Below are positions 25,939-34,479 of a stretch of 64,000 nucleotides of DNA, piece by piece. Position 1 is the stretch's first letter. Each line of letters starts with the position of its first letter. The position numbers and the translations under genes are program-made. Source of the stretch: Bacteroides sp. (GTDB taxonomy: Bacteria > Bacillota > Clostridia > Lachnospirales > Lachnospiraceae); NCBI GenBank assembly GCA_023666705.1, contig JAMPBO010000001.1, forward strand, positions 62,001-126,000. Reading direction: 5' to 3'. A model generated the notes under the pieces. That model worked only from the letters and a program-made list of their open reading frames with translations. It was not told the DNA's origin and searched no databases.

Positions 25939-28482
25939 TTACAAATCATACTCGTCACGAAGACGATTTTGTTCATCCAAAATTATCTGCTTTAGCTCCC
26001 TCGACGATAAAACCGTACAATTTTGTCCTCTTGTTATTTGCTGTATCAAGCCGTCAGAGCTTGCAACTGTTATATTATAACACGTTTGGTTGGAATTAGT
26101 AAACTTTTCTATATATTGGTCTGCCGTTTCCCCTTCTTTTGTATAAATAACCGTTATTTCATCCGTCGTATTTTCGGAGCCGGGGTTATTTTTTAATTTA
26201 TACCCATCAAATACCACAATTATACCGTAATCCGTCATGCCTTTATAATTTGCCAGTATGGAAAGAAGTCTGTCCTTTGCTGAATCCATATTAAGATCTG
26301 CAAGCTCCTTTAAATCCTCCCATGCAAAAATGACATTGTAGCCATCAACGATAAGCAGCTTCGGCAGCCTTGGCTGCGGCTTTCCAAAATGAGTTTTATA
26401 TTCAGGTGCATGAATCTTTTTCTTCTGGTAATTTCGTTTTGCATTTTGGTTGGAATATGCAGTTTTATTAATTATCTCATCAATTTCATCCACGCCGATG
26501 GAATAATCAAAGCTGCTTCGTTCCTTCCTGTATTCGGTACCATAATCCGTTCTTTCACCATTTGGGCTGTCATCCGTTACATGCATGTATTGTTCAACCT
26601 CGTACCACGGAACAATAAAGCCTGCCCCATGTGCACAAAATACAGAGGAAGACATGTTATGCAAATCCGCCTCAGGGTCATAGCCGCACGTTTCTATGAT
26701 TTCATTTTGGTTATGACATTCAAAATAGCCGCTTGGCATACAGGAAATATTTCCAAGCCCTCTGGTGTATTCACTTATATTTTCCTGATATTCCCTGAGG
26801 GTAATAACAGGACCGCTTCCCCTGATAACTGCCGTATCGCCATCTAAAGCAGGATCCGTCAGGGAGCACCTTAACAAATCAAGGTCCGTCATTGCCTTGC
26901 CAAGTAAATCTGACGGAAGGGTAAGCTCAAAGTCATAGTAAGGCTCCAAAAGTACAGAGCTTGCCTTCATCAAGCCCTGCCTGACTGCCCTGTATGCAGC
27001 CTGACGAAAATCGCCTCCTACCGTATGTTTATCATGAGCCCTGCCGTTTATCAGGGTTATCTTGACATCCGTAAGGGGTGAGCCAGTGAGTACGCCCCTG
27101 TGAAGCTTTCCTCGCAGGCAGGAAATAATATGCTTCTGCCAATTTGCAGACAAAATATCCGTACTGCAGTTTACATCAAAGGAGATACCGCTTCCCCGTT
27201 CTCCCGGTTCAAGCAAAACATGTACCTCCGCATAATGCCGCAGTGGTTCAAAGTGCCCCACTCCCACTACAGCTTCGGCAATTGTCTCCTTGTACTCGAT
27301 TTGTCCCATATCAAAGTCTGGCAAAAAGCCAAACCTTTTTTCGACGAGTGCCGCGATAATTTCAAGCTGGACAAGCCCCATTATTTTTATGGAAATTTGT
27401 TTATCTTTTTCATCCCATGAAACATCCAGTTCCGGAATTTCCTCTCCGAGGCTCACGATATCAGGATAAATTTTTCCTGCATCCACCCCGTCAGGAACAA
27501 GCATATTATATTTTAACACAGGTTCAATGACCGGAAGCTTTAATGCACCGCCGTCATCACCTAACAGCTCACCTGCCCTTGTATGCTCTAAGCCAAGCAC
27601 CGTGCATATACTCCCTGCATCAGCGTACCCTGCCGTCTCATATTTTTCACCGGAATAAAACCGTATCTGCGACACCTTATCCTCCCCTATGATATCGCGT
27701 ACCTGTAAGTATCCGCCTGTTATTTTCATATGGGTCAGGCGGTTCTTTTTTTCGTCTCTTGCTATTTTATATACAGTTGCAGAAAAATTACTTCCATACT
27801 GCGGAGCCTCGGAATATTTGCTGATTCCTGCAAGAAGTGTCTCAACATTTACAAGCTTTAACGCTGAGCCAAAATATGTGGGAAAAATTTTCCTATTTTT
27901 TATCAGTGCCGTTATATCCGCATCTGAAATGGAAGCTCCGTTTAAATATTTCTCAAGAAGCTGTTCGTCGGACATTGCCATGCTTTCATATGTATCTGTT
28001 GTAAATGCTTCGCTTGAAAAGTCGATGCATTCATCACAAAGGGAAGCCCTGACCGCTTCAAAAACCTGCTCCTTTGTCACATCAGGCATGTCCATTTTGT
28101 TTACATAAATAAATGTGGGAATATTGTAAACCTTGAGAAGCCTCCACAGCGTCCTTGTGTGGCTTTGCACGCCCTCAGACCCGCTGATAACCAGAATTGC
28201 ATAGTCAAGAACCTGAAGTGTCCGCTCCATCTCAGCACCAAAATCCACATGTCCCGGTGTATCCAACAAAACATATTCCACATCCATGTATGTGAACCTT
28301 GCCTGCTTGGAGAATACGGTTATCCCCCGTTTTCTCTCAATGTCTTCATTATCTAAAAATGTATTTCTTTTATCTACCCTGCCAAATGTCTTTAAAACAC
28401 CTGCACTGTAAAGAATCGCCTCAGACAGTGTGGTTTTTCCCGCATCCACATGAGCCAAAATTCCGATACATATTTTTTTCAT
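25939..28482 (-). CDS. TetM/EF-G-like ribosomal GTPase fused to a C-terminal NYN (YacP/Rae1-type) RNase domain
   Basis: This 847-residue protein joins two domains. Residues about 1-660 are an EF-G-like GTPase of the ribosomal-protection class, with AHVDAGKTT (G1), RGIT (G2), DTPGH (G3) and NKMD (G4), followed by EF-G domains II-V; the domain IV loop reads HTVGGDFRQ. After a basic linker (about 670-700), residues about 705-847 form a YacP-type NYN nuclease domain (LLIVDGYNVI, VVFDGYKL, VASSDGLIQ with conserved acidic residues). Stand-alone YacP (Rae1) of Bacillus cuts mRNA in the ribosomal A site. I infer a factor that enters the A site and cuts mRNA there; drug resistance is less likely. Such fusions are annotated in other Lachnospiraceae but their role is not established to my knowledge. 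Confidence 0.92.
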   Translation of the reverse strand: MKKICIGILAHVDAGKTTLSEAILYSAGVLKTFGRVDKRNTFLDNEDIERKRGITVFSKQARFTYMDVEYVLLDTPGHVDFGAEMERTLQVLDYAILVISGSEGVQSHTRTLWRLLKVYNIPTFIYVNKMDMPDVTKEQVFEAVRASLCDECIDFSSEAFTTDTYESMAMSDEQLLEKYLNGASISDADITALIKNRKIFPTYFGSALKLVNVETLLAGISKYSEAPQYGSNFSATVYKIARDEKKNRLTHMKITGGYLQVRDIIGEDKVSQIRFYSGEKYETAGYADAGSICTVLGLEHTRAGELLGDDGGALKLPVIEPVLKYNMLVPDGVDAGKIYPDIVSLGEEIPELDVSWDEKDKQISIKIMGLVQLEIIAALVEKRFGFLPDFDMGQIEYKETIAEAVVGVGHFEPLRHYAEVHVLLEPGERGSGISFDVNCSTDILSANWQKHIISCLRGKLHRGVLTGSPLTDVKITLINGRAHDKHTVGGDFRQAAYRAVRQGLMKASSVLLEPYYDFELTLPSDLLGKAMTDLDLLRCSLTDPALDGDTAVIRGSGPVITLREYQENISEYTRGLGNISCMPSGYFECHNQNEIIETCGYDPEADLHNMSSSVFCAHGAGFIVPWYEVEQYMHVTDDSPNGERTDYGTEYRKERSSFDYSIGVDEIDEIINKTAYSNQNAKRNYQKKKIHAPEYKTHFGKPQPRLPKLLIVDGYNVIFAWEDLKELADLNMDSAKDRLLSILANYKGMTDYGIIVVFDGYKLKNNPGSENTTDEITVIYTKEGETADQYIEKFTNSNQTCYNITVASSDGLIQQITRGQNCTVLSSRELKQIILDEQNRLRDEYDL

Positions 28483-28501
28483 TTACATTTTCCTTTTGCA
28501 G

Positions 28502-29191
28502 CTACATATTTTTTATTTCCAGTTCCTCTTTCAGCTCAGTAAAGTCATGGATACATGCCCGAATCTGCTTTAAATTGTCCAAGCCATTACAGGTACTGTC
28601 ACCCGTGATTGCAACAATATTTTCAACCCCTGCATTGATTGCTGCAAGGATGCCTGTTTCGGAATCCTCAAAAACAATACAGGATTTTGGCGGAATCTTT
28701 ATCATTTTAGACGCCACAAGATATAAATCAGGAAACGGCTTGTCCCGAAGACGCTTGTCATGGTATACGATTTTGTCAGGATCAAACCATCTGTACAAAT
28801 CAAAGGTTTCAAAATAATACATTACATTTGACAGATTTGCCATGGTTGCCATCGTCCTCGGAATATTATACTTGTCCAGATAATCCAGAAATTCAACAAG
28901 CCCCGGAGCAAGCGTAAGCTTATTCTTAGCAATGAGCCTTCTGTAAATATGCTCCTTTTCATCGCTTAGCTGCTCCAGTGTATCCTTTGAAATTTCATAT
29001 CCGAGAAAATGCTCTAAAATATCCTTTGCAGATTTGTTAATTATATATTCCTTTTTAGTTATCTCATCAGGATATACTCCCGTAATTTCCTCAACATAAA
29101 GTGACCATGCCTCAATGTGGTATTTTGCATCAAAAAGCATCGTCCCGTTAAAATCAAATATAACTCCTATTATTTTATCCAGTTCAAACAT
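28502..29191 (-). CDS. HAD-superfamily protein, beta-phosphoglucomutase-like, with DxN motif I
   Basis: This 229-residue protein has the HAD fold with a helical cap, as in beta-phosphoglucomutase-type phosphatases. Motif I reads FDFNGT (Asp13, Asn15) instead of the usual DxD, motif II is in TMAT and motif IV is FEDSETGILAA. The missing second aspartate is the general acid/base in most phosphatases of the class. The ATG at 29189-29191 follows AGGAGA; the frame is open much further upstream but that part lies over the subtilase gene and is rejected. Substrate unknown. Confidence 0.85.
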   Translation of the reverse strand: MFELDKIIGVIFDFNGTMLFDAKYHIEAWSLYVEEITGVYPDEITKKEYIINKSAKDILEHFLGYEISKDTLEQLSDEKEHIYRRLIAKNKLTLAPGLVEFLDYLDKYNIPRTMATMANLSNVMYYFETFDLYRWFDPDKIVYHDKRLRDKPFPDLYLVASKMIKIPPKSCIVFEDSETGILAAINAGVENIVAITGDSTCNGLDNLKQIRACIHDFTELKEELEIKNM

Positions 29192-29204
29192 AGTATCTCC
29201 TGTC

Positions 29205-30854
29205 TTATAAAACACCCCATCCGATTTCAGGATTCGGATATGACGTATAACCCGGTAGCGGTCCTGCTTCCCGTATGAGATTTGCCTTAACCTTTTCTCC
29301 GTACATAAACGGGTCGTTGCCCTGTACAATTCCCCACTCCATAAGCTTTGCTGCCCTTGCCGACACATACGGCGTGGCAAAGGAAGTTCCCGATACGGTA
29401 GCGTAACCGCCGCCTGGACTTGCCACCCGTATATTGACACCTGGTGCCGCAAGGTCAGGCTTTACCTGATTGTCGATGGAATAACCCCTGCCTGAAAACG
29501 GTGCATAGGCAAGCAATCGTTCATCGTAGGCACCTACGCTTATGATACTTCTTGCCGAAGCAGGTATGGTCATTGTCGTAAACCTTGACGGTGTTATAAA
29601 TCTTACTTCTGATGAGGTCCCTTCGGAAACGGGAAGCCATAAATCAACCCTGCCGTTTAATATGGATTTTGGGTTAAAGGAAACCGTCCATATCCCCGCT
29701 TCAATGTAATCCCGCTTCGGTGCAATTGACAGATACGTTTCCTGATTTTTATTGTAGGGTGTGGGATAACCGTTTATAACATTGATATCCATATTAAGCA
29801 GATTGTAGCTCATGACCTCATTATATGAGTTAAACGGTCCAAGCACAGTCCCTCCCGGTGTGGTAATGAAAATATCAACCACATCAACAAAGTCTCTCCA
29901 TATTTGCAAATTGATGCCAAGCTCATATGGATTAACCTGAAAATCCACATACTGCCACGCTGTATTTCCGAGCATGATTTGTGCATGTCTGGCACTCCTG
30001 CCCTCATTTCCCATACCCGTAACGAGGCTGATTTTGGCAGTGTCAGCAACACTGTCTATATATTCTTCAATCATGGAATTGGATCCATGGTCACCGTAAT
30101 TATTTCCGAAGCTTAAGTTAATGACCATCGGCAAGTCGTATCTCCTGGAAAAGCTTACGGCATAATCAATTGCAAGCATTAAGGACACGGTATTCGGATA
30201 CCCTGACACATTGCTGTTATCCAGTTTAATGGCAAGGAGCCCTGCATCAGGAACATCCCTTGCAACTATGCCTGCCACGCCCGTCCCATGTCCGGAATAA
30301 TCGTATGTAGGCAGTTGTTCCCCTGTTTTTAGTGCAGTGTTTATTTCTTCTCTTGTAAAAAACCTGCCAACACCATATTGATTGGGATTTTCCTCACTAT
30401 ATGGCAGTGTCTGGTCCCAAATGCCGACAAGCCTTGTCGTGCCGTCATTATTGATGAATGCTCCTGATTTGTAATCAATCCCCGAATCAATGACTGCAAC
30501 AACGACCCCCTGCCCTAAAAGCCCATCTATGCTTAAAATGGACTCTGCCGCCGTAACCTCAAGATAAATACTCTTTGGCTTTTCTATAAAAATAACGGAC
30601 GGAACACGGGTAAGCTGTTCTATATTTTCACTTCGGATGCGGATAATTGCATAATTATTTTGAAGAATTGTATAGGAAAAGCCAACGGATTGGCTTACCT
30701 CCTCCAAATTACCGGTATATCTTATAATGAGCTGCCATTCATCCAAAGAACTGTTGTAGCCCACATCCAAGTCCATGGAATTTCTTCTTTCCTCCTGTGG
30801 TACGGCAAGCGATAAATTAAGCTCTGTTCCCAGCTTCGCTGGATCATAAACCAT
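29205..30854 (-). CDS. Csp-type S8 family subtilisin-like serine protease
   Basis: This 549-residue protease has no signal peptide. An N-terminal pro-region (about 25-100) precedes the S8 domain with the catalytic triad Asp in VAVIDSGID (about 122), His in SGHGTGVAGI (about 188) and Ser in SGTSFATP (about 491); the oxyanion Asn lies in GMGNEG. A beta-barrel-like insertion sits between the His and Ser blocks. This layout matches the clostridial Csp proteases, which process germination-related spore proteins. A role in germination is inference; other family members act elsewhere. Confidence 0.9.
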   Translation of the reverse strand: MVYDPAKLGTELNLSLAVPQEERRNSMDLDVGYNSSLDEWQLIIRYTGNLEEVSQSVGFSYTILQNNYAIIRIRSENIEQLTRVPSVIFIEKPKSIYLEVTAAESILSIDGLLGQGVVVAVIDSGIDYKSGAFINNDGTTRLVGIWDQTLPYSEENPNQYGVGRFFTREEINTALKTGEQLPTYDYSGHGTGVAGIVARDVPDAGLLAIKLDNSNVSGYPNTVSLMLAIDYAVSFSRRYDLPMVINLSFGNNYGDHGSNSMIEEYIDSVADTAKISLVTGMGNEGRSARHAQIMLGNTAWQYVDFQVNPYELGINLQIWRDFVDVVDIFITTPGGTVLGPFNSYNEVMSYNLLNMDINVINGYPTPYNKNQETYLSIAPKRDYIEAGIWTVSFNPKSILNGRVDLWLPVSEGTSSEVRFITPSRFTTMTIPASARSIISVGAYDERLLAYAPFSGRGYSIDNQVKPDLAAPGVNIRVASPGGGYATVSGTSFATPYVSARAAKLMEWGIVQGNDPFMYGEKVKANLIREAGPLPGYTSYPNPEIGWGVL

Positions 30855-30906
30855 AAATTCACCCGTAAAAACATATTTATACTATAATACAAATCCCAGA
30901 TAATAT

Positions 30907-32457
30907 TTATGCAGATTTTTTTACAAACCGGTTTACAATTCGTGTAAATATATCCTTCGCCTCCCCAAATTCCTTAAGCCTTGTGTAAAAGAGGAAAAAT
31001 ACAACATTTGACAACACGGCACAGATGAACAGCCTGATGATGATTGTACCGATTCCCGCCCCCGTAACAAGGCTGCATGCCAGATAGCAGACCGTACATG
31101 CAATCAGCGTAATAAATGCATACAGGAACAACCGTAACACATATTCCTTTTTGCTTCTCTTAAACATCGTCTTAAAAATATTGTGGAGAATCCAAGGCAT
31201 ACCCACACATGACACGGATATGACGGATGCAACCAATATGCCGTAAATTCCAAAAAATTGAACGAGTATGATGTTTAATATCAGGTTTGTAAAGGATGTG
31301 GCGAGCGGACGGAATCTGTCCTCATGCCATATTCCTGCTGCATTTTTATAGGTGTGGAGCACTAAATTCATCTGGTCAACGAAGAAATATACGGTAAAGC
31401 AGATATCAATAAGAATACCCAATGTATTTTCCTCTCCTGCCCAAAGAATCATAAACGGATGCAGCAGACAAAGCAGACAGCAGCAGCATATGCCCACAAG
31501 CCACGCCACAATAAAGGTAAATTTCTTCATGTCGTTATAATTTTTGTCATCTGACTCAAGGATAATACTATTTCCGATGCCGGCAGTACAGGACGCATAA
31601 ATAACCTGAAGCAGCGTAATGACCGACTTCACGATATAATAGTAATTGTTGTAAATTGCCAGCGGCGTAAGCCCCATGAAAATAGATATGACGATAGAAT
31701 CCATTGACATAACCATAACCATTCCGATTCTTGAGGTAAACAAATCCTTAATCCGCTGGTTTATGCTCTTTACAATTTCAGGTGACAGCTCGCCCTCCGG
31801 TTTATATTCGGGATATTTTTTTGTGGAGAAATACGCCACCACAATATTTGTTAATACCTGTGTCAAAAATGAAACGATTAAATACAGATAATAGCTTTTA
31901 AAAATAATAACGACAAGAAACTGTCCCACATATTGGAAGGTATTTGTAATTAAGGAAACCTTACTTGTAATGTCGTCCCTCTGGTGTGCCGTGAGCAGAC
32001 TTCCCCTGTAGGCAAACAGCCAGTAGGATATTACCGTACAGGCAAGATTAAGCAGATAAATAATATATATATTTACATCTGGTGGCACCTCATCCACTGC
32101 ATTTTTTGCAATCAGATGCGGAACAAAGGGAAGTACAATCGTTCCCACAACAGCAATAATTCCGCCAATAATTCTGTAATACTTTCTGTAAAGCTTGAGA
32201 AGTGCACATATCTCCTGCTTATCCTGCCTGATAATAGGCTCATACATACTGTAAACCATGGCAGAGCCTACACCAAGCTCAGCCATATTAAGCACAAGTA
32301 AAATAGACGAAAAAAGTCCATTCAGACCAAGATATTTGATACCCATAAAGTACATAATCGCCGTTCTCATAAAAAATGGCAGCAGAATTTGGTATACCTT
32401 GAGTATCATTCCAAAAAATATATTTCTTGTGGCATTTGTAACTCTACCCTCGTCCAC
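30907..32457 (-). CDS. Polysaccharide (oligosaccharide) flippase family protein
   Basis: This 516-residue integral membrane protein has about 12-14 hydrophobic helices and the MOP-superfamily Wzx-like start NATRNIFFGMILKVYQ followed by RTAIMYFMGIKYLGLNGLF. It would move lipid-linked sugars across the membrane. The start is a GTG at 32455-32457 behind AGGGATG. It is not part of a visible sugar-synthesis cluster, so the substrate is unknown. A 120-base leader with hairpins and a small open frame precedes it. Confidence 0.9.
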   Translation of the reverse strand: MDEGRVTNATRNIFFGMILKVYQILLPFFMRTAIMYFMGIKYLGLNGLFSSILLVLNMAELGVGSAMVYSMYEPIIRQDKQEICALLKLYRKYYRIIGGIIAVVGTIVLPFVPHLIAKNAVDEVPPDVNIYIIYLLNLACTVISYWLFAYRGSLLTAHQRDDITSKVSLITNTFQYVGQFLVVIIFKSYYLYLIVSFLTQVLTNIVVAYFSTKKYPEYKPEGELSPEIVKSINQRIKDLFTSRIGMVMVMSMDSIVISIFMGLTPLAIYNNYYYIVKSVITLLQVIYASCTAGIGNSIILESDDKNYNDMKKFTFIVAWLVGICCCCLLCLLHPFMILWAGEENTLGILIDICFTVYFFVDQMNLVLHTYKNAAGIWHEDRFRPLATSFTNLILNIILVQFFGIYGILVASVISVSCVGMPWILHNIFKTMFKRSKKEYVLRLFLYAFITLIACTVCYLACSLVTGAGIGTIIIRLFICAVLSNVVFFLFYTRLKEFGEAKDIFTRIVNRFVKKSA

Positions 32458-32513
32458 GTTTCATCCCTAACCTTTCGTGGCATGACTGTCATGCCTGACT
32501 TACATTGCAGCAT
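32406..32513 (-). CDS. Candidate leader peptide (35 residues) overlapping the flippase start
   Basis: An ATG at 32511-32513 follows a strong GCAGGAGGAATT site and opens a 35-codon frame that crosses the flippase start in another frame and stops at 32406. It reads through the leader hairpin. Whether it is translated is unknown; no homology is recognised. Confidence 0.3.
   Translation of the reverse strand: MLQCKSGMTVMPRKVRDETWTRVELQMPQEIYFLE
32479..32495 (-). promoter_or_regulatory. Leader hairpin before the flippase
   Basis: GGCATGA-CTG-TCATGCC is a perfect 7-bp stem with a 3-base loop, 22 bases before the GTG start. It has no U-run, so it is not a terminator; it could modulate translation. 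Confidence 0.5.
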
Positions 32514-32586
32514 TACGGATAATTCCTCCTGCAACACAAATGAATCAGACAGTCCTGCCAGATTATGTGCAAAGCACACTTAACTA

Positions 32587-32615
32587 TATATATTATATTT
32601 TACGTGCATAGTCAA
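32587..32615 (-). promoter_or_regulatory. Promoter of the flippase gene
   Basis: Minus-strand TTGACT (32610-32615) and TATATA (32587-32592) are 17 bp apart. The -35 lies inside the 3' end of the endolysin gene. Transcription would begin near 32580. Confidence 0.6.
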
Positions 32616-33681
32616 GACTTATCCATCCTGCACCGCTTATAAGCTTTCCCCATTTTGATGCACCTGTTCCGGAAGCCTCTGCAACAATTGTATAAACCTC
32701 GTTCATTCTTACGGACCCGGTCACGGAATAATTTGTTCCTGCCCCTGACCTTACGTTTAGCACAGCCGTCGTAATTTTCACGTTGTAGCGTTGAAACGAA
32801 TTTGCCCCAAGCCGTTCATTTACTCTTGCCTGCACCGCATCATAATCATATCCTGCAGCAGTCAGTCTGTCCTTTCTATCCTTATCAATACCCCATTTCC
32901 CCGCAATTACTTCATCCGCCAGCTCCTCTATGGTTTTCTTCTTTGAAAGGAGTTGATTTACCCTTGCCTGCACTGCATCGTAGTCATAGCCTGCGGCAGT
33001 CAGTCTGTCCTTTCTATCCTTATTGATACCCCATTTTCCCGCAATTACTTCATCTGCCAGCTCATTTATTGTTTTCTTAGGATTTTCTCCACCTGCATAC
33101 TCCTTATAAAAGAAATTCATATCACAGTTTCCCGTGACACCATCAACCCGCCCTGTTGATGAATATTGCCATCCCACATAGGGCTTTTCGTATTGACATT
33201 CCTTGTAATATTGTGCAACCCATTTATCCCACTTGTCAAATCTGCTGTCAGTCAGTTTATTGTTCAGCCAGTAAAGATTTGCATATATCCCAACCTGATA
33301 ACCCGCTTTTAGTATCTCATTGCAAAAGGCTTCTGCGATATCCCCCATCACGGACGTTGTACAGCTTCCCAAGGTGTCATTATCTTCCATGTCATAAAAT
33401 ACGGGATACGTAAGTTTTTTTCCCTTAACAAGACGTATTACATGTTCCGCCTCGCTTTTTGCATGCTCCACATTTGTTGAATATGAATAAAGATAAACTC
33501 CATACGGAATATTAAGTGCTTCGCAGGCTTCTGCATTTGCCGCAAACCGCTTATCATCCTGAGACTCCACATTTTCTCCGAAGCCGCATCTTAAAATTGC
33601 AAACGTTACTCCCGATGTCTTTGCCTTTTGCCAATCCACAGCTCCCTGAAACTCCGAAACGTCAATTCCAAACTTTTCCAT
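32593..33681 (-). CDS. GH25 muramidase (endolysin-like) with two CW_7 repeats and SH3 domain
   Basis: This 362-residue protein would cleave the glycan strands of peptidoglycan. Residues about 1-195 are a GH25 lysozyme domain (FGIDVSEFQG with the first catalytic Asp, VFYDMEDND with Asp and Glu, VGIYANLYW, WQYSSTG). Two near-identical 44-residue CW_7 (Cpl-7-like) wall-binding repeats follow (about 203-291, ADEVIAGKWGI..DRKDRLTAAGYDYDAVQARV), then an SH3-type domain (about 300-360, TTAVLNVRSGAGTNY). There is no signal peptide, as in phage endolysins. The ATG at 33681 follows AAGGA; the ATG eight codons upstream is less likely. No holin or phage gene is nearby. Confidence 0.93.
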   Translation of the reverse strand: MEKFGIDVSEFQGAVDWQKAKTSGVTFAILRCGFGENVESQDDKRFAANAEACEALNIPYGVYLYSYSTNVEHAKSEAEHVIRLVKGKKLTYPVFYDMEDNDTLGSCTTSVMGDIAEAFCNEILKAGYQVGIYANLYWLNNKLTDSRFDKWDKWVAQYYKECQYEKPYVGWQYSSTGRVDGVTGNCDMNFFYKEYAGGENPKKTINELADEVIAGKWGINKDRKDRLTAAGYDYDAVQARVNQLLSKKKTIEELADEVIAGKWGIDKDRKDRLTAAGYDYDAVQARVNERLGANSFQRYNVKITTAVLNVRSGAGTNYSVTGSVRMNEVYTIVAEASGTGASKWGKLISGAGWISLDYARKI

Positions 33682-33806
33682 ACATAAAATCCTTACATAA
33701 CACATAATTCAATATGATAGTATGAATTGAATTTATTTTTTAGAACAAAACTCTACTGCAGATTTTGCAAACAGAAAGTTAAGTCCGATGCCAATTGTTT
33801 TTTTAT

Positions 33807-34019
33807 TTAATCCCAGTTTATGGCATCATGGGAAATTGTTCCGTTTTCTTTTATGTCCTGCTCTACTTCCTCTAATTCCCGACGTTCTGCTTGTGTCAGT
33901 TTTGTAAAATCCGGATCCCATGCAAGGACTAATTTTTTTATAAATGCAAGTGCAAATTTCTGTTCACTTTCTGGCAAAATTTCCATAAGTTCAATAACCT
34001 GCTTTGTTGCTGTACTCAT
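33807..34019 (-). CDS. Small antitoxin-like protein
   Basis: This 70-residue, very acidic protein (QDIKENGTISHDAINWD at its end) has helix-forming segments (KQVIELMEILPESEQKFALAFIKK) and lies 20 bp downstream of a RelE-type toxin gene. It resembles the small antitoxins encoded with such toxins. The order, toxin before antitoxin on the transcript, is the reverse of most relBE operons. AAAGGAGTG precedes the ATG at 34019. No DNA-binding motif is certain. Confidence 0.7.
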   Translation of the reverse strand: MSTATKQVIELMEILPESEQKFALAFIKKLVLAWDPDFTKLTQAERRELEEVEQDIKENGTISHDAINWD

Positions 34020-34039
34020 ATATTACACTCCTTTTCGTG

Positions 34040-34387
34040 TTATTTATATATATCCCCTCTCGAATCCACATTGATTATATATAATACTTCTATTTCCCCA
34101 TTTGGAAGATAATTATATATAATTCTGTATTGTCCTACCCTCAGACGTTTTCGTCCGTCTGAATAGCCTTGTAATGTTTTTATATCACCTCTTGGCGGTG
34201 TTTCTGTAAGTCCCTCTATTGCCGTCTTTATTCGCTGTCTTGTCGGCTTATCCAAACCATTTATATATTTTGCCGCCTTTTTACTATACTCAATTTGCAA
34301 CAGTTTTTGTATCCTTTCTACCGATTTGCCATTTATTGGACTAACCATAGCATACACCATATTGAATGCAATATCAAATAGTTTCAC
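34040..34387 (-). CDS. RelE/ParE-family toxin
   Basis: This protein (115 residues from the longest start) has the RelE/ParE core: IEYSKKAAKYINGLDKPTRQRI, the central GDIKTLQGYSDGRKRLRVGQYRIIY with basic residues typical of ribosome-binding RNase toxins, and a short hydrophobic final strand. The start is uncertain: a GTG at 34387, two internal ATGs (residues 10 and 14) and a TTG near residue 31 are possible, and the conserved domain begins near residue 31. It lies between the tRNA-Leu terminator and an antitoxin-like gene. Confidence 0.75.
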   Translation of the reverse strand: MKLFDIAFNMVYAMVSPINGKSVERIQKLLQIEYSKKAAKYINGLDKPTRQRIKTAIEGLTETPPRGDIKTLQGYSDGRKRLRVGQYRIIYNYLPNGEIEVLYIINVDSRGDIYK

Positions 34388-34425
34388 TTTACTTTTTTGT
34401 CACCTTTTTGAATCCGTAACAAAAT

Positions 34426-34470
34426 AAAATCCTTGGAAAACAAGGGTTCAAACCACTTTCCAAGGATTTT
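34426..34470 (-). terminator. Intrinsic terminator of tRNA-Leu
   Basis: Long near-symmetric stem (AAAATCCTTGGAAA with TTTCCAAGGATTTT) around a loop of about 17 bases, 10 bases after the tRNA 3' end, with A/T tails on both sides that allow termination in either direction. Confidence 0.8.
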
Positions 34471-34479
34471 ATTAACCAA

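Noticed and set aside
25939-28482. Plain tetracycline-resistance gene
   Set aside because: The domain IV loop differs from TetM and a nuclease domain is attached; no mobile element is nearby.
28502-29452. Extended HAD frame starting at 29452
   Set aside because: The extra 87 codons lie over the end of the subtilase gene and look non-native; a good ribosome site precedes the ATG at 29191.
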